64,000 nucleotides of DNA, taken from contig NZ_CP076458.1 in assembly GCF_018866245.1 (NCBI RefSeq), forward strand, positions 1,426,001 to 1,490,000. The letters are read 5' to 3'. The DNA comes from Novisyntrophococcus fermenticellae (GTDB lineage: Bacteria; Bacillota; Clostridia; Lachnospirales; Lachnospiraceae). The translations under genes were made by a program, and so were the position numbers. Below are positions 26,190-35,490 of the stretch, piece by piece (positions within the stretch are counted from its first letter, which is position 1; each line of letters begins with the position of its first letter). The notes under the pieces were generated by a model that saw only the letters and a list, made by a program, of their open reading frames with translations, did not search any database and had not been told where the DNA came from.

Positions 26190-27439
26190 TGGCATTGAAG
26201 AAAAAACCGGTGACAGGTATGAAAGATATTCTGCCCCAGGAGATGGAAATTCGGGATTATGTGATTCGTCTGATTAAAGAAACATATGCAACCTTTGGAT
26301 TTTCCTCCATTGAAACCCCTTGCGTGGAACATATCGAAAATTTAAGCAGTAAGCAGGGCGGGGAGAATGAAAAACTGATCTTTAAGATTTTAAAAAGAGG
26401 AGAAAAGTTAAAACTGGAGGAAGCAGCCTGTGAATCCGACCTGGTGGACGGTGGACTGCGTTATGATCTGACAGTGCCTCTTTGCCGGTATTATTCCAAC
26501 CATGCGAATGAACTTTCCAGTCCCTTTAAGGCTTTACAGATGGGGAACGTCTGGAGAGCAGACAGACCTCAGAGGGGGCGTTTTCGTCAGTTTATGCAGT
26601 GTGACATCGATATATTGGGTGAACAGAGCAATCTGGCGGAAATTGAATTAATCCTGGCCACTACTACACTGCTGGGGAAGCTTGATTTTAAAAAGTTTAC
26701 AATCCGGATTAATGATCGCAGGATTTTAAAAGCTATGGCAGCATATAGTGGGTTTCCGGAGTCAACGTATGATACCGTCTTCATTATTCTGGATAAGATG
26801 GATAAGATTGGTCTGGATGGGGTTGCAGAGGAACTAAAAAAAGAGGGCTTTTCCGAGGAGTCTGTTGCTAAATACCTGGAGTTATTCAAAGAGGTGACTC
26901 CGGATATCCAGGGAATCACTTTCATTCAGGATAAGCTGGGCGGATTCCTGGATGAAGAATATTCCGAAGGCTTACAGGCAATTATGAAAAGTGTGGACAC
27001 AGTGAAGAGTGCTGATTTTTCTATTGTATTTGATCCGACTTTAGTTCGTGGAATGTCTTACTATACCGGACCGATTTTTGAGATATCCATGGATGAATTT
27101 GGAGGTTCGGTAGGCGGCGGCGGACGCTATGATGAGATGATTGGCAAGTTCACGGGGATTCCGGTCCCGGCATGTGGATTCTCTATTGGGTTTGAACGTA
27201 TTGTTATGCTTTTACTGGAGAGAAGCTATAAGATACCCGGGACATCCCAAAAGAAAGCCTACCTGGTGGAAAAGAATATGCCTTCAGATGAACTTAGCGA
27301 TATTATTGCCAGGGCTTGCGAAGAGCGTAAAGAAGGTGTACAAGTCCAGATTTCTGTGATGAAAAAAAATAAAAAATTCCAGAAAGAACAGCTGCAGGCA
27401 GAAGGATATGAAGAAATCATAGAGTTTTTTAGAAGTTAA
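26189..27439 (+). CDS. hisS: Histidine-tRNA ligase
   Basis: 416 residues, class II synthetase. Motif 1 region KPVTGMKDILPQE begins the protein; motif 2 is QMGNVWRADRPQRGRFRQF; the histidine-binding stretch is LVRGMSYYTGPIFE; motif 3 is GFSIGFERIVMLL. The ATG overlaps the stop of the HD-GYP gene by one base. It charges tRNA-His. In most Firmicutes hisS and aspS are co-directional neighbours; here aspS faces it. Confidence 0.96.
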   Translation: MALKKKPVTGMKDILPQEMEIRDYVIRLIKETYATFGFSSIETPCVEHIENLSSKQGGENEKLIFKILKRGEKLKLEEAACESDLVDGGLRYDLTVPLCRYYSNHANELSSPFKALQMGNVWRADRPQRGRFRQFMQCDIDILGEQSNLAEIELILATTTLLGKLDFKKFTIRINDRRILKAMAAYSGFPESTYDTVFIILDKMDKIGLDGVAEELKKEGFSEESVAKYLELFKEVTPDIQGITFIQDKLGGFLDEEYSEGLQAIMKSVDTVKSADFSIVFDPTLVRGMSYYTGPIFEISMDEFGGSVGGGGRYDEMIGKFTGIPVPACGFSIGFERIVMLLLERSYKIPGTSQKKAYLVEKNMPSDELSDIIARACEERKEGVQVQISVMKKNKKFQKEQLQAEGYEEIIEFFRS

Positions 27440-27448
27440 AAGAAACTG

Positions 27449-27494
27449 CATAAAAGTAAACCGGGAGGAAAACACCTCCCGGTTTACTTTTATG
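27449..27494. terminator. Bidirectional terminator between hisS and aspS
   Basis: A perfect 20-bp stem (27449-27468 with 27475-27494) around AAAACA. It abuts the aspS stop codon on the minus strand and follows hisS by 9 bases on the plus strand. Confidence 0.9.
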
Positions 27495-29261
27495 CTATTC
27501 GTCTGCTTTTTCTCTCTTTATCTGAATGTGAACATCATCCAGCTGTTTTGCATCCACTTCTGCAGGAGCATTCATCATGACATCCATGGCACTTTTGTTC
27601 ATAGGGAAGGGGATGATCTCTTTGATGCTGTCTTCTCCTGTAATCAGCATAATCATGCGGTCTACGCCGGGTGCGATACCTGCATGCGGCGGTGCTCCGT
27701 AGCAGAATGCGTTGTACATGGCAGGAAACTTGGCTTTTACGTCATCTTCTCCAAGTCCTATGATATTAAAGGCTTTAACCATGATTTCCGGATCGTGATT
27801 ACGAACTGCGCCGGAAGATAATTCCACACCATTACATACGAGATCATACTGGTAGGCAAGTATCTCAGTTGGTTCCTGGTTAAGCAATGCTTCCATACCC
27901 CCCTGAGGCATGGAAAATGGATTGTGGCAGAATTCCAGTTCACCGGATTCATCGCCGATTTCGTACATTGGGAAATCTACAATCCAGCAGAACTCATAGC
28001 AGTCCTTTTTCATATGAGCTTCGCAGTTGGCACCTAACATGTTACGAAGGACGCCTGCTGTTTTTTGAGCTTTTAACTTCTTCCCGGCAGCGAGACCAAC
28101 GAAGTCGCCTGGTTTTAAGTTCAAGGCTTCAACTACCTTATCTTTTATATTAACCAGGAATTTGCTGATTCCGCCAACAAATTCGCCCTTTTCATCCAGC
28201 TTGAACCAATATGCCTTATTGTCCGTCTGTATGAACACATCGTTGCAGAGTTTATCAATTACTTTACGGGTAGCAGTGAATTGATCAACGACGACAGCCT
28301 TTACCACATTACCGGAAAATGGTTCAAATCCGCAGTCAGACATGCATTCGGTTGCATCCTGAACGGTTAAGTCGATTCGAAGATCTGGTTTATCGGAGCC
28401 ATACTTGTCCATCGCCTCAAGGTAAGGAATACGGACGAATGGAGCCTTGGAAGCTGCCTTATAAACACCGTGTTTTTCAAATACCGGCGGAAGTACCTCT
28501 TCAATAATAGAGAAGACATCCTCCTGTGTGGCAAATGCCATCTCCATATCCAGCTGATAGAATTCTCCCGGAGAGCGGTCCGCCCGGGCATCCTCATCCC
28601 GGAAACAAGGAGCAATCTGAAAATAACGGTCAAATCCGGAAGCCATTAAAATCTGCTTAAACTGTTGCGGCGCCTGGGGAAGTGCATAAAATTTACCGGG
28701 ATGAACTCTTGATGGAACAAGATAATCACGTGCACCCTCAGGAGAAGAGCAGGTAAGGATGGGAGTAGTAATTTCCAGAAAGCCAAGATCCGTCATCCGC
28801 TGTCTTAATTCAGCAACAATTTTACTTCTTAATACTATTTTACTTTTAACTTCCGGATTTCGTAAATCCAGATAACGATATCTCAGACGGAAGTTTTCAT
28901 CCGCTTCTGTGGAGCGGTTGATTTCAAATGGCAGTGCATTATGGATACAAGTGCCCAGCACCTTGATTTTGTCCGGAACCACCTCAATATCACCTGTAGC
29001 AATTGCAGGATTCTTACTGGAGCGTTCTCTTACAGTTCCTTCAACGGAAATGGTGGACTCATTGTTGATTCCATCCATGATATTCATCATCTCTTCTGTT
29101 TCAATTACAATCTGAGTTGTGCCATAAAAATCCCTGAGGATTAGGAAACCGAGATTTTTAGATACTTTTCTAATGTTTTCATACCAGCCGGCTAAGATTA
29201 CTTTTTCACCGATATTCCGGATGCGAAGCTCACCGCAGGTATGTGTTCTTGATTGGATCAT
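27495..29261 (-). CDS. aspS: Aspartate-tRNA ligase
   Basis: 588 residues from the ATG at 29261 (MIQSRTHTCGELR), 6 bases after AGGAAGAGG. An apparent upstream start at 29309 lies inside the promoter's -10 and is rejected. It has an N-terminal OB fold, motif 2 around FRDEDARADRSPGEFYQLD, a bacterial GAD insertion domain (about 280-420), and motif 3 in GIAPGVDRMIMLI. It charges tRNA-Asp, possibly also tRNA-Asn depending on whether Asn-tRNA amidation is used. It is monocistronic and convergent with hisS. Confidence 0.96.
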   Translation of the reverse strand: MIQSRTHTCGELRIRNIGEKVILAGWYENIRKVSKNLGFLILRDFYGTTQIVIETEEMMNIMDGINNESTISVEGTVRERSSKNPAIATGDIEVVPDKIKVLGTCIHNALPFEINRSTEADENFRLRYRYLDLRNPEVKSKIVLRSKIVAELRQRMTDLGFLEITTPILTCSSPEGARDYLVPSRVHPGKFYALPQAPQQFKQILMASGFDRYFQIAPCFRDEDARADRSPGEFYQLDMEMAFATQEDVFSIIEEVLPPVFEKHGVYKAASKAPFVRIPYLEAMDKYGSDKPDLRIDLTVQDATECMSDCGFEPFSGNVVKAVVVDQFTATRKVIDKLCNDVFIQTDNKAYWFKLDEKGEFVGGISKFLVNIKDKVVEALNLKPGDFVGLAAGKKLKAQKTAGVLRNMLGANCEAHMKKDCYEFCWIVDFPMYEIGDESGELEFCHNPFSMPQGGMEALLNQEPTEILAYQYDLVCNGVELSSGAVRNHDPEIMVKAFNIIGLGEDDVKAKFPAMYNAFCYGAPPHAGIAPGVDRMIMLITGEDSIKEIIPFPMNKSAMDVMMNAPAEVDAKQLDDVHIQIKREKADE

Positions 29262-29307
29262 ATTGCCTCTTCCTTTTTTATGTTTATTGTGGAAATAAAG
29301 TATGCTC

Positions 29308-29337
29308 ATTATAGCATAAATATTGAGCTCTAATCAA
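29308..29337 (-). promoter_or_regulatory. Promoter of aspS
   Basis: On the minus strand TTGATT (29337-29332), an 18-base spacer and TATAAT (29313-29308). The transcript would start near 29301, leaving a leader of about 40 bases. Confidence 0.75.
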
Positions 29338-29420
29338 GTATTAATCAATTTCCACGGTAAATGCATATCTTAAAAAGAGAAGACCTTTACGGAAAACACA
29401 ACATGCACAGGAGGTGCCAT

Positions 29421-30215
29421 ATGGAGCCACTTTTGGAGCTTAAGAATATATGCTTTTCTTATCACAGTATGGAAGGGGAAACGGAAGCCTTATCAGATAT
29501 AAATTTTAAGGTCGGAGAAGGAGAATTTGTGGCTGTGGTAGGCCCCAGCGGATGCGGGAAGAGTACAATTCTGAACCTGATATCCGGTTTGATAAAGCCG
29601 GAATCCGGTTCTATTTTTATAAAAGGGAAACCTTTGGCGGAATCTGATATTAACATCGGCTATATGCTGCAGAAGGACCATCTCTTTGAATGGCGTACCA
29701 TCTACCGCAATGTAACACTGGGGCTGGAGATACAGAAGAAATTGAACGACAGCACGAAGGAAAAGGTTGAACAGATGCTGAAGACGTATGGACTGGAAGA
29801 GTTTCGGAATGCCCGTCCGTCTCAGCTGTCCGGAGGCATGCGCCAGAGGGCTGCCTTAATTCGGACCTTAGCATTGGAACCTGCATTACTCCTTCTGGAT
29901 GAGCCGTTTTCGGCTTTGGATTATCAGACCAGGCTTTCGGTGGCGGATGATATAGGACAAATTCTTAAGGCACAGAAAAAGACAGCATTGCTTGTGACCC
30001 ATGATATTTCTGAAGCAATCAGCATGGCTGACCAGGTAATCGTCCTGTCAAGACGGCCTGCGATTGTGAAAAGTACTGTAGATATAGATATGGACATTCC
30101 GAACAGGACACCAATGACATCCAGAAATGCACCGGCATTTAAGACATATTTTAATACAATCTGGAAGGAGTTGAACAGCTATGAAGACATGTACAGCGCA
30201 GGAAGCGTATCTTAA
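29421..30215 (+). CDS. ABC transporter ATPase (nitrate/sulfonate/taurine type)
   Basis: 264 residues from ATG 29421, 5 bases after AGGAGGTG. Walker A is GPSGCGKST (about 37-45), the Q-loop lies in MLQKDHLFEW, the signature is LSGGMRQR, and Walker B is LLLLDEPFSALD. It resembles TauB/SsuB/ThiZ ATPases. It overlaps the permease gene by 35 bases. No solute-binding protein gene adjoins, so the substrate (sulfonate, nitrate, pyrimidine precursor or similar) cannot be named. Confidence 0.9.
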   Translation: MEPLLELKNICFSYHSMEGETEALSDINFKVGEGEFVAVVGPSGCGKSTILNLISGLIKPESGSIFIKGKPLAESDINIGYMLQKDHLFEWRTIYRNVTLGLEIQKKLNDSTKEKVEQMLKTYGLEEFRNARPSQLSGGMRQRAALIRTLALEPALLLLDEPFSALDYQTRLSVADDIGQILKAQKKTALLVTHDISEAISMADQVIVLSRRPAIVKSTVDIDMDIPNRTPMTSRNAPAFKTYFNTIWKELNSYEDMYSAGSVS

Positions 30216-30975
30216 AAAACAGCTTAAGGAAAAACATCAGGTTCGTTTTCTCAGAATATTTATACTGCTCGCTTTTCTGTCTATATGGCAGTGTGCTTCG
30301 GATTTCGGATGGATTGATTCCTTTATATTCAGCAGTCCGGTGCAGGTAATCCAGACTTTTTATGATATGATGAAGGATCACAGTCTGCCGGTACATGTAG
30401 GGGTAACGCTGGCTGAAACGTTGATTAGCTTTGCACTCACGATATTATTTACAGTTCTGACTGCAATTCTGCTCTGGGTTTTCCCAAGGTTTGCGGCTGT
30501 GTCGGAACCATATTTTATCGTACTGAACTCATTGCCGAAATCGGCCCTGGCACCACTTTTGATTGTCTGGCTGGGTGCCAATATGAAGACGATTGTTATA
30601 GCCGGTATGTCGGTAGCCATTTTTGGTTCGATTATCAGTCTCTATCAGGGATTCCAGGAGGTTGGGCAGGAAAAGATGAAGCTGATTTATACGCTTGGAG
30701 GTAAGAAGCATCAGGTGCTTACAAAAGTAGTGCTCCCGGCCTCTACACCCTATCTGCTCAGTATTCTGAAAGTGGATATCGGATTATGCCTGGTTGGTGT
30801 AATTATAGGAGAATTCATAGGTGCAAGACGGGGACTTGGTTATCTGATTATATATTCCAGCCAGGTCTTTAAATTGAATTGGCTGATCTTATCAATTGTA
30901 ATTTTATGCGTGATAGCCATGGTGTTGTATCAGGGACTATGTCTTCTGGAAAAGTGGTATTCTAATAGGAAATAG
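30181..30975 (+). CDS. ABC transporter permease (TauC/SsuC type)
   Basis: 264 residues, about six membrane helices (first at 19-36, last near 236-255). The cytoplasmic EAA-like loop is seen in KLIYTLGGKKHQVLTKVVLPAS. The start overlaps the ATPase gene by 35 bases behind AAGGAG, showing coupled expression. It belongs to the binding-protein-dependent permease family for nitrate, taurine, sulfonate or thiamin precursors. No binding protein is encoded within several kilobases. Confidence 0.9.
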   Translation: MKTCTAQEAYLKKQLKEKHQVRFLRIFILLAFLSIWQCASDFGWIDSFIFSSPVQVIQTFYDMMKDHSLPVHVGVTLAETLISFALTILFTVLTAILLWVFPRFAAVSEPYFIVLNSLPKSALAPLLIVWLGANMKTIVIAGMSVAIFGSIISLYQGFQEVGQEKMKLIYTLGGKKHQVLTKVVLPASTPYLLSILKVDIGLCLVGVIIGEFIGARRGLGYLIIYSSQVFKLNWLILSIVILCVIAMVLYQGLCLLEKWYSNRK

Positions 30976-31015
30976 TTAAAATGCTTAAAAATTTTTTAAG
31001 AATTTTGAAAAGTAC

Positions 31016-31044
31016 TTGAGTATCCCGTGATGAATTGATATACT
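31016..31044 (+). promoter_or_regulatory. Promoter of the phospholipid operon
   Basis: TTGAGT at 31016-31021, a 17-base spacer and TATACT at 31039-31044, before the PAP2-pssA-psd-queH gene series. Confidence 0.7.
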
Positions 31045-31091
31045 AAGGCAGGTTTTGAAGAAAAGAGGGAAAGAAGTAGTGGATAAAAGTA

Positions 31092-31811
31092 ATGGATAAA
31101 ATACGAAAGATAATAACCAGAATTATGCCGGACTATGGCTTTTTGCCAGTCGTCTGTGCATTTATGTTTAATAATGTTGTATATGGAGGGTCAAAGCTGG
31201 TTGCCGGCAGCTGGTACCATCATAACATAGAAAGTGATCTGGATCAAAAAATACCCTTTGTACCCGAGACACTGGTTATCTATTTTGGATGTTATCTGTT
31301 CTGGTTTGTAAACTATATACTGATTGCAAAACAGGATAAAAAGAGTGTATATCAGTTTTTTGCGGGGGATTTTTTATCACGCTGTGTATGCCTGTTTTTT
31401 TATCTTATATATCCGACGACCAATACCAGACCTGTAATCACAGAAGTTGGATTCTGGAACAGTGCCATGAGCTGGCTGTATTCGATTGATTCAGCCTCTA
31501 ACCTGTTCCCCTCCATACATTGTCTGGTCAGCTGGTTTTGCTTTATTGGAATCAGGGGAAAGAAAGGAATCCCTCTATGGTATCAGACATTTTCCTGTAT
31601 TATGGCAATTTCGGTATTTATATCCACATTAACTACGAAGCAGCATGTATTAGTGGATATAGCAGGAGGGGTGATACTGGCTGAAGTATGCTTCCGGCTT
31701 GGCCGCTGCACCAAAATTGCAGAGACTTATGGCAGAGTGTTTGAACGTGCAACGGCCTGGCTTTTCCCGGAACCGAAGGGAAAGAAAATAATTTCGAAAG
31801 ATGAGGGATAA
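31092..31811 (+). CDS. PAP2-superfamily membrane phosphatase
   Basis: 239 residues with about five or six membrane segments. PAP2 catalytic motifs are visible: NLFPSIHCLVSW (PSxH motif) and STLTTKQHVLVD (late His and Asp); the first KxxxxxxRP motif is weak, perhaps the NTRP region. The type resembles the PAP2_3 group, which includes phosphatidylinositol-linked and sphingolipid enzymes. It probably dephosphorylates a lipid phosphate such as phosphatidic acid or undecaprenyl pyrophosphate. The gene leads an operon with pssA and psd, consistent with a phospholipid role. No strong ribosome site lies close to ATG 31092. Confidence 0.8.
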   Translation: MDKIRKIITRIMPDYGFLPVVCAFMFNNVVYGGSKLVAGSWYHHNIESDLDQKIPFVPETLVIYFGCYLFWFVNYILIAKQDKKSVYQFFAGDFLSRCVCLFFYLIYPTTNTRPVITEVGFWNSAMSWLYSIDSASNLFPSIHCLVSWFCFIGIRGKKGIPLWYQTFSCIMAISVFISTLTTKQHVLVDIAGGVILAEVCFRLGRCTKIAETYGRVFERATAWLFPEPKGKKIISKDEG

Positions 31812-31813
31812 CA

Positions 31814-32446
31814 GTGATTGGTTTTTATGATTATACGGTAATACTTACCTATATTAGTTTTGCATCTTCTATCAGTGGAGTTTTTTGTGCAGCATCAGGA
31901 CATATTCACTGGGCAATTTTCTGTCTGGCATTTTCCGGGCTTTGTGATATGTTCGATGGGAAGATAGCAAGGACAAAGAAAAATCGCACAGAAGATGAAA
32001 AGCGTTTCGGCATTCAGATAGATTCCTTGTGCGATGTGGTCTGTTTTGGCGCATTTCCTATCATTATCTGTTATTATCTGGGGATGCGGCAGATCTACAG
32101 TATCGCAATTCTGATTTTTTATGGACTTGCCGGTATCATACGACTCGGGTTTTTTAACGTAATGGAAGAAAAAAGGCAGGATGAGACCGATGAAGCCGGA
32201 AAGTATTACCGTGGTCTGCCCATAACCTCGATGTCGGTGGCATTGCCGCTGCTATACGTATGCTCGCCGTTGTTTTCTGCATATTTTATAGTTGTATTAC
32301 ATATTCTGGTTTTGGGAATCGGACTCTTATTTATCACAGATTTTAAATTTCGGAAGCCTACAAACAAAGAACTTATATGTCTGGTTGGAATTGTGGCTCT
32401 GGCCGTTCTCCAGATTATATTCAGGAAAGTGAGGATGCATGCATGA
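31814..32446 (+). CDS. pssA: CDP-diacylglycerol-serine O-phosphatidyltransferase
   Basis: 210 residues with several membrane helices. The CDP-alcohol phosphatidyltransferase signature is MFDGKIAR...GIQIDSLCD, with its two DxxxD-type aspartates, near residues 37-69; the middle spacing is longer than in the commonest form. It makes phosphatidylserine from CDP-diacylglycerol and serine, shown by its partner psd downstream. The start is GTG 31814 behind GAGGGA, 2 bp after the PAP2 stop; the stop overlaps psd (ATGA). Confidence 0.9.
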   Translation: MIGFYDYTVILTYISFASSISGVFCAASGHIHWAIFCLAFSGLCDMFDGKIARTKKNRTEDEKRFGIQIDSLCDVVCFGAFPIIICYYLGMRQIYSIAILIFYGLAGIIRLGFFNVMEEKRQDETDEAGKYYRGLPITSMSVALPLLYVCSPLFSAYFIVVLHILVLGIGLLFITDFKFRKPTNKELICLVGIVALAVLQIIFRKVRMHA

Positions 32447-33312
32447 TTAAAACTGCTGACCGGGAGGGTAATATCATAATTGAAAATTCTGCACAGGACC
32501 GGTTTCTGGCTTATATGTACGGGCATATGCTGGGAAGAATATTATTGAAACCGTTGGTTTCTCCTGCAGTTTCGCACTTCAGCGGAAAGATGCTCTCCTG
32601 TAAGGCTTCGTGCTTATTCATAAAACCTTTTGTGAGAGCCAGACATATTGACCTGTCACAATGCAGGGAGGAGAAGTTTCATTCCTTTAATGATTTTTTT
32701 ACCAGAAAACTACAGCCTGGAGCGCGTAGGATAGAAAGTGATCGGGATTGCCTGATCAGTCCATGCGATGGAAGAGTCTGTGTTTATGAAATCAATGATA
32801 CCTGTTCTTTTGAAATAAAGAATACCAAATATACATTGGGAAGCCTTTTGAAGAATAAGAAGCTGGCGCATATCTTTAAGGGGGGGTATGCCTGGGTTTT
32901 TCGCCTGGAGGCAGATGATTATCATAGGTATATCTATGTGGATCAGGGAGCAAAAAGCAGCAATTACCGGATTCCGGGTATTTTTCATACGGTGAATCCG
33001 GTGGCAAATGACTGCTATCCGGTTTATAAAGAAAACACCAGGGAATACTCCCTGCTTCGTTCCGAGAACTTCGGTACGCTGTTGATGATGGAAGTAGGTG
33101 CCATGATGGTAGGAAAAATTGAGAACCATCATGGAGCACGTTCTGTGCGGCGCGGGCAGGAAAAAGGAAATTTTGCATTTGGAGGATCTACGATTATTCT
33201 CCTTAGCATGGAAGGAAGGATTCAGCCGGACAGGGATATCCTGAAAAATTCCAGACATGGGATTGAGACAAGAGTCTTACTGGGCGAACAGATCGCCAGG
33301 AGAAACAGGTGA
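32443..33312 (+). CDS. psd: Phosphatidylserine decarboxylase
   Basis: 289 residues from ATG 32443, overlapping pssA by four bases. The self-processing site is GGST with Ser249, which would become the pyruvoyl group after cleavage between Gly248 and Ser249. An upstream HRY motif (DDYHRYIYVDQG) and FFTRKL are typical. It converts phosphatidylserine to phosphatidylethanolamine at the membrane. Together with pssA it gives the cell a complete PE route. Confidence 0.93.
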   Translation: MIKTADREGNIIIENSAQDRFLAYMYGHMLGRILLKPLVSPAVSHFSGKMLSCKASCLFIKPFVRARHIDLSQCREEKFHSFNDFFTRKLQPGARRIESDRDCLISPCDGRVCVYEINDTCSFEIKNTKYTLGSLLKNKKLAHIFKGGYAWVFRLEADDYHRYIYVDQGAKSSNYRIPGIFHTVNPVANDCYPVYKENTREYSLLRSENFGTLLMMEVGAMMVGKIENHHGARSVRRGQEKGNFAFGGSTIILLSMEGRIQPDRDILKNSRHGIETRVLLGEQIARRNR

Positions 33313-33316
33313 GTAT

Positions 33317-33937
33317 ATGGCAAATATAAGAAATTACCAGAGAGAACTGGAAAAACGTATAGAGGAGCAGCGGCGGGAAGGGAAAACCCCTTCTTTGCTG
33401 CTGCATAGCTGTTGTGCACCCTGCAGTAGTTATGTACTGGAGTATCTTTCCAGATATTTTTCCATTACATTATATTATTATAACCCAAATATCTACCCGC
33501 AGGCGGAGTATACAGCGAGGGTTCAGGAGCAGGAGCGTCTGATACGCGAAATGCCGGTGGAAAATTCCGTACATTTTCTGGAAGGAAGCTATGAACCCGA
33601 GAAATTCTTCAAATTATCCAAAGGATTGGAGCAGTCGCCGGAAGGTGGCAGGCGCTGCCTTTTATGCTATGAGCTGCGTCTTCGTGAAGCAGCTGAAAAG
33701 GCATGTGAACTGGGTTGTGACTACTTTACTACAACGTTATCAATCAGCCCTATGAAGGATGCCCATAAATTAAATGAAATAGGTGAGAAACTGGCCCGGG
33801 AATACCATGTTGCTTATCTGAATTCGGATTTTAAGAAAAAGAATGGGTATAAGCGCTCGGTAGAATTATCAAAGGAATACAATCTGTATCGTCAAAATTA
33901 TTGTGGCTGCATCTATTCCAGACAGGAATTGACGTAA
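33317..33937 (+). CDS. queH: Epoxyqueuosine reductase QueH
   Basis: 206 residues from ATG 33317 behind AGGTGAG. Cysteine pairs for the Fe-S and metal sites are visible: CCAPC near residue 31, RRCLLCYELRL, and CGCIYS at the C-terminus. QueH (formerly DUF208) performs the last step of queuosine synthesis in tRNA, replacing QueG in many anaerobes. It follows psd by 4 bp, so it is co-transcribed with phospholipid genes without an obvious functional link. Confidence 0.93.
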   Translation: MANIRNYQRELEKRIEEQRREGKTPSLLLHSCCAPCSSYVLEYLSRYFSITLYYYNPNIYPQAEYTARVQEQERLIREMPVENSVHFLEGSYEPEKFFKLSKGLEQSPEGGRRCLLCYELRLREAAEKACELGCDYFTTTLSISPMKDAHKLNEIGEKLAREYHVAYLNSDFKKKNGYKRSVELSKEYNLYRQNYCGCIYSRQELT

Positions 33938-33989
33938 TATTAGGTATATGATAAGCTACAGTTAATCACTTAGAAAAGAGGAAATCACT

Positions 33990-35369
33990 ATGGCACAACT
34001 TTGGGGAGGCCGTTTCACAAAGGAAACGGATCAACTGGTATATAACTTTAATGCTTCCATCGGTTTTGATCAAAAATTCTATCGGCAGGATATTCAAGGC
34101 AGCATCGCCCATGTCACCATGCTTGCGAAACAGGGAATTCTTAAAACAGAAGAACGCGATCAGATTATCAAAGGGTTAAAAGGAATCCTCGAGGATGTTG
34201 AGTCAGGGAAACTGAAAATTACCGCTGAATACGAAGATATCCACAGCTTTGTGGAGTCAAATCTGATTGACCGTATCGGAGATGCAGGGAAGAAACTTCA
34301 TACAGGAAGAAGCCGCAACGATCAGGTTGCACTGGATATGAAACTTTACGTCAGGGATGAAATTATGCAGCTGGATGATATTCTGAAAACGCTTCTGGAA
34401 ACGGTTGAAAAAATCATGGAGGAAAACCTCCATACCTATATGCCGGGATTTACGCACCTGCAGAAGGCACAGCCTATTACTTTGGCTCATCATATGGGAG
34501 CATACTTCGAGATGTTCCGCAGAGACAGAGGACGCCTGAAAGATATCTTTAAGAGGATGAATCTTTGTCCGTTGGGTGCAGGCGCTCTGGCCGGAACTAC
34601 GTATCCCCTGGACCGTGCTTATACAGCGGAGCTTCTGGGATTTGACGGACCTACGCTTAACAGCATGGATTCTGTATCAGACAGGGATTATCTGATTGAA
34701 TTATTATCCGCATTGTCCACGATCATGATGCATCTTTCAAGATTTTCAGAGGAGGTTATCATATGGAACACCAATGAATATCAGTTTGTAGAAATTGACG
34801 ATGCCTACAGCACAGGAAGCTCTATCATGCCTCAGAAGAAAAATCCGGATATTGCAGAGCTGGTCCGTGGAAAGACAGGGCGTGTTTATGGAGCATTGAT
34901 GTCTGTTCTTACCACCATGAAGGGAATACCTCTTGCATATAATAAAGACATGCAGGAGGATAAGGAACTTACCTTTGATGCCATAGATACTGTAAAGGGA
35001 TGTACGGCTTTGTTTACCGGTATGCTGGACACTATGAAGTTCCGCAGCCAGGTTATGGAGAATTCAGCCAGAAACGGATTCACGAATGCTACGGATGCTG
35101 CAGATTATCTGGTGGGTAAGGGTGTACCATTTCGGGATGCCCATGGAATTATAGGACGTCTGGTGCTATACTGCATGGAGCGCAAGATATCCCTTGACGA
35201 TATGAAATTAGAGGAGTATAAAGCCATAAGTCCGGTATTTGAAGAAGATATATATGATGCAGTCAGTATGAAGAACTGTGTGGAGCGCAGAAATACAATC
35301 GGGGCTCCGGGAGCAGAGGCCATGAAAGTTGTTATAGAAGAAAACCGGAGATATCTGAGAAAAAACTAA
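33990..35369 (+). CDS. argH: Argininosuccinate lyase
   Basis: 459 residues, normal length. The fumarase/aspartase superfamily signature GSSIMPQKKNPD is present, along with RSRNDQVALD and the N-terminal LWGGRF. It splits argininosuccinate into arginine and fumarate, the last step of arginine synthesis. GAAAAGAGG precedes ATG 33990. argG does not adjoin, so arginine genes are dispersed here. Confidence 0.96.
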   Translation: MAQLWGGRFTKETDQLVYNFNASIGFDQKFYRQDIQGSIAHVTMLAKQGILKTEERDQIIKGLKGILEDVESGKLKITAEYEDIHSFVESNLIDRIGDAGKKLHTGRSRNDQVALDMKLYVRDEIMQLDDILKTLLETVEKIMEENLHTYMPGFTHLQKAQPITLAHHMGAYFEMFRRDRGRLKDIFKRMNLCPLGAGALAGTTYPLDRAYTAELLGFDGPTLNSMDSVSDRDYLIELLSALSTIMMHLSRFSEEVIIWNTNEYQFVEIDDAYSTGSSIMPQKKNPDIAELVRGKTGRVYGALMSVLTTMKGIPLAYNKDMQEDKELTFDAIDTVKGCTALFTGMLDTMKFRSQVMENSARNGFTNATDAADYLVGKGVPFRDAHGIIGRLVLYCMERKISLDDMKLEEYKAISPVFEEDIYDAVSMKNCVERRNTIGAPGAEAMKVVIEENRRYLRKN

Positions 35370-35377
35370 GATAATGC

Positions 35378-35406
35378 TTGCATTTTTATCGGATTTGTTA
35401 TATTAT
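35378..35406 (+). promoter_or_regulatory. Promoter of asd
   Basis: TTGCAT at 35378-35383, a 17-base spacer and TATTAT at 35401-35406; predicted start near 35413. Confidence 0.7.
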
Positions 35407-35416
35407 TATTTCCATG

Positions 35417-35432
35417 GCGTACATATGTACGC
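35417..35432. promoter_or_regulatory. 16-bp perfect palindrome just after the asd transcription start
   Basis: GCGTACATATGTACGC reads the same on both strands and begins about four bases after the predicted start. It could be a repressor operator or the first hairpin of the 80-base leader. Confidence 0.5.
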
Positions 35433-35490
35433 GGTACAAACACAAAAAGCGACCGGTTAGAAAGCGGGTCCGTGAAATGAGGAGCGAATT

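Noticed and set aside
27440..27494. T-box or riboswitch near hisS/aspS
   Set aside because: No T-box motif; the structure is a simple bidirectional terminator.
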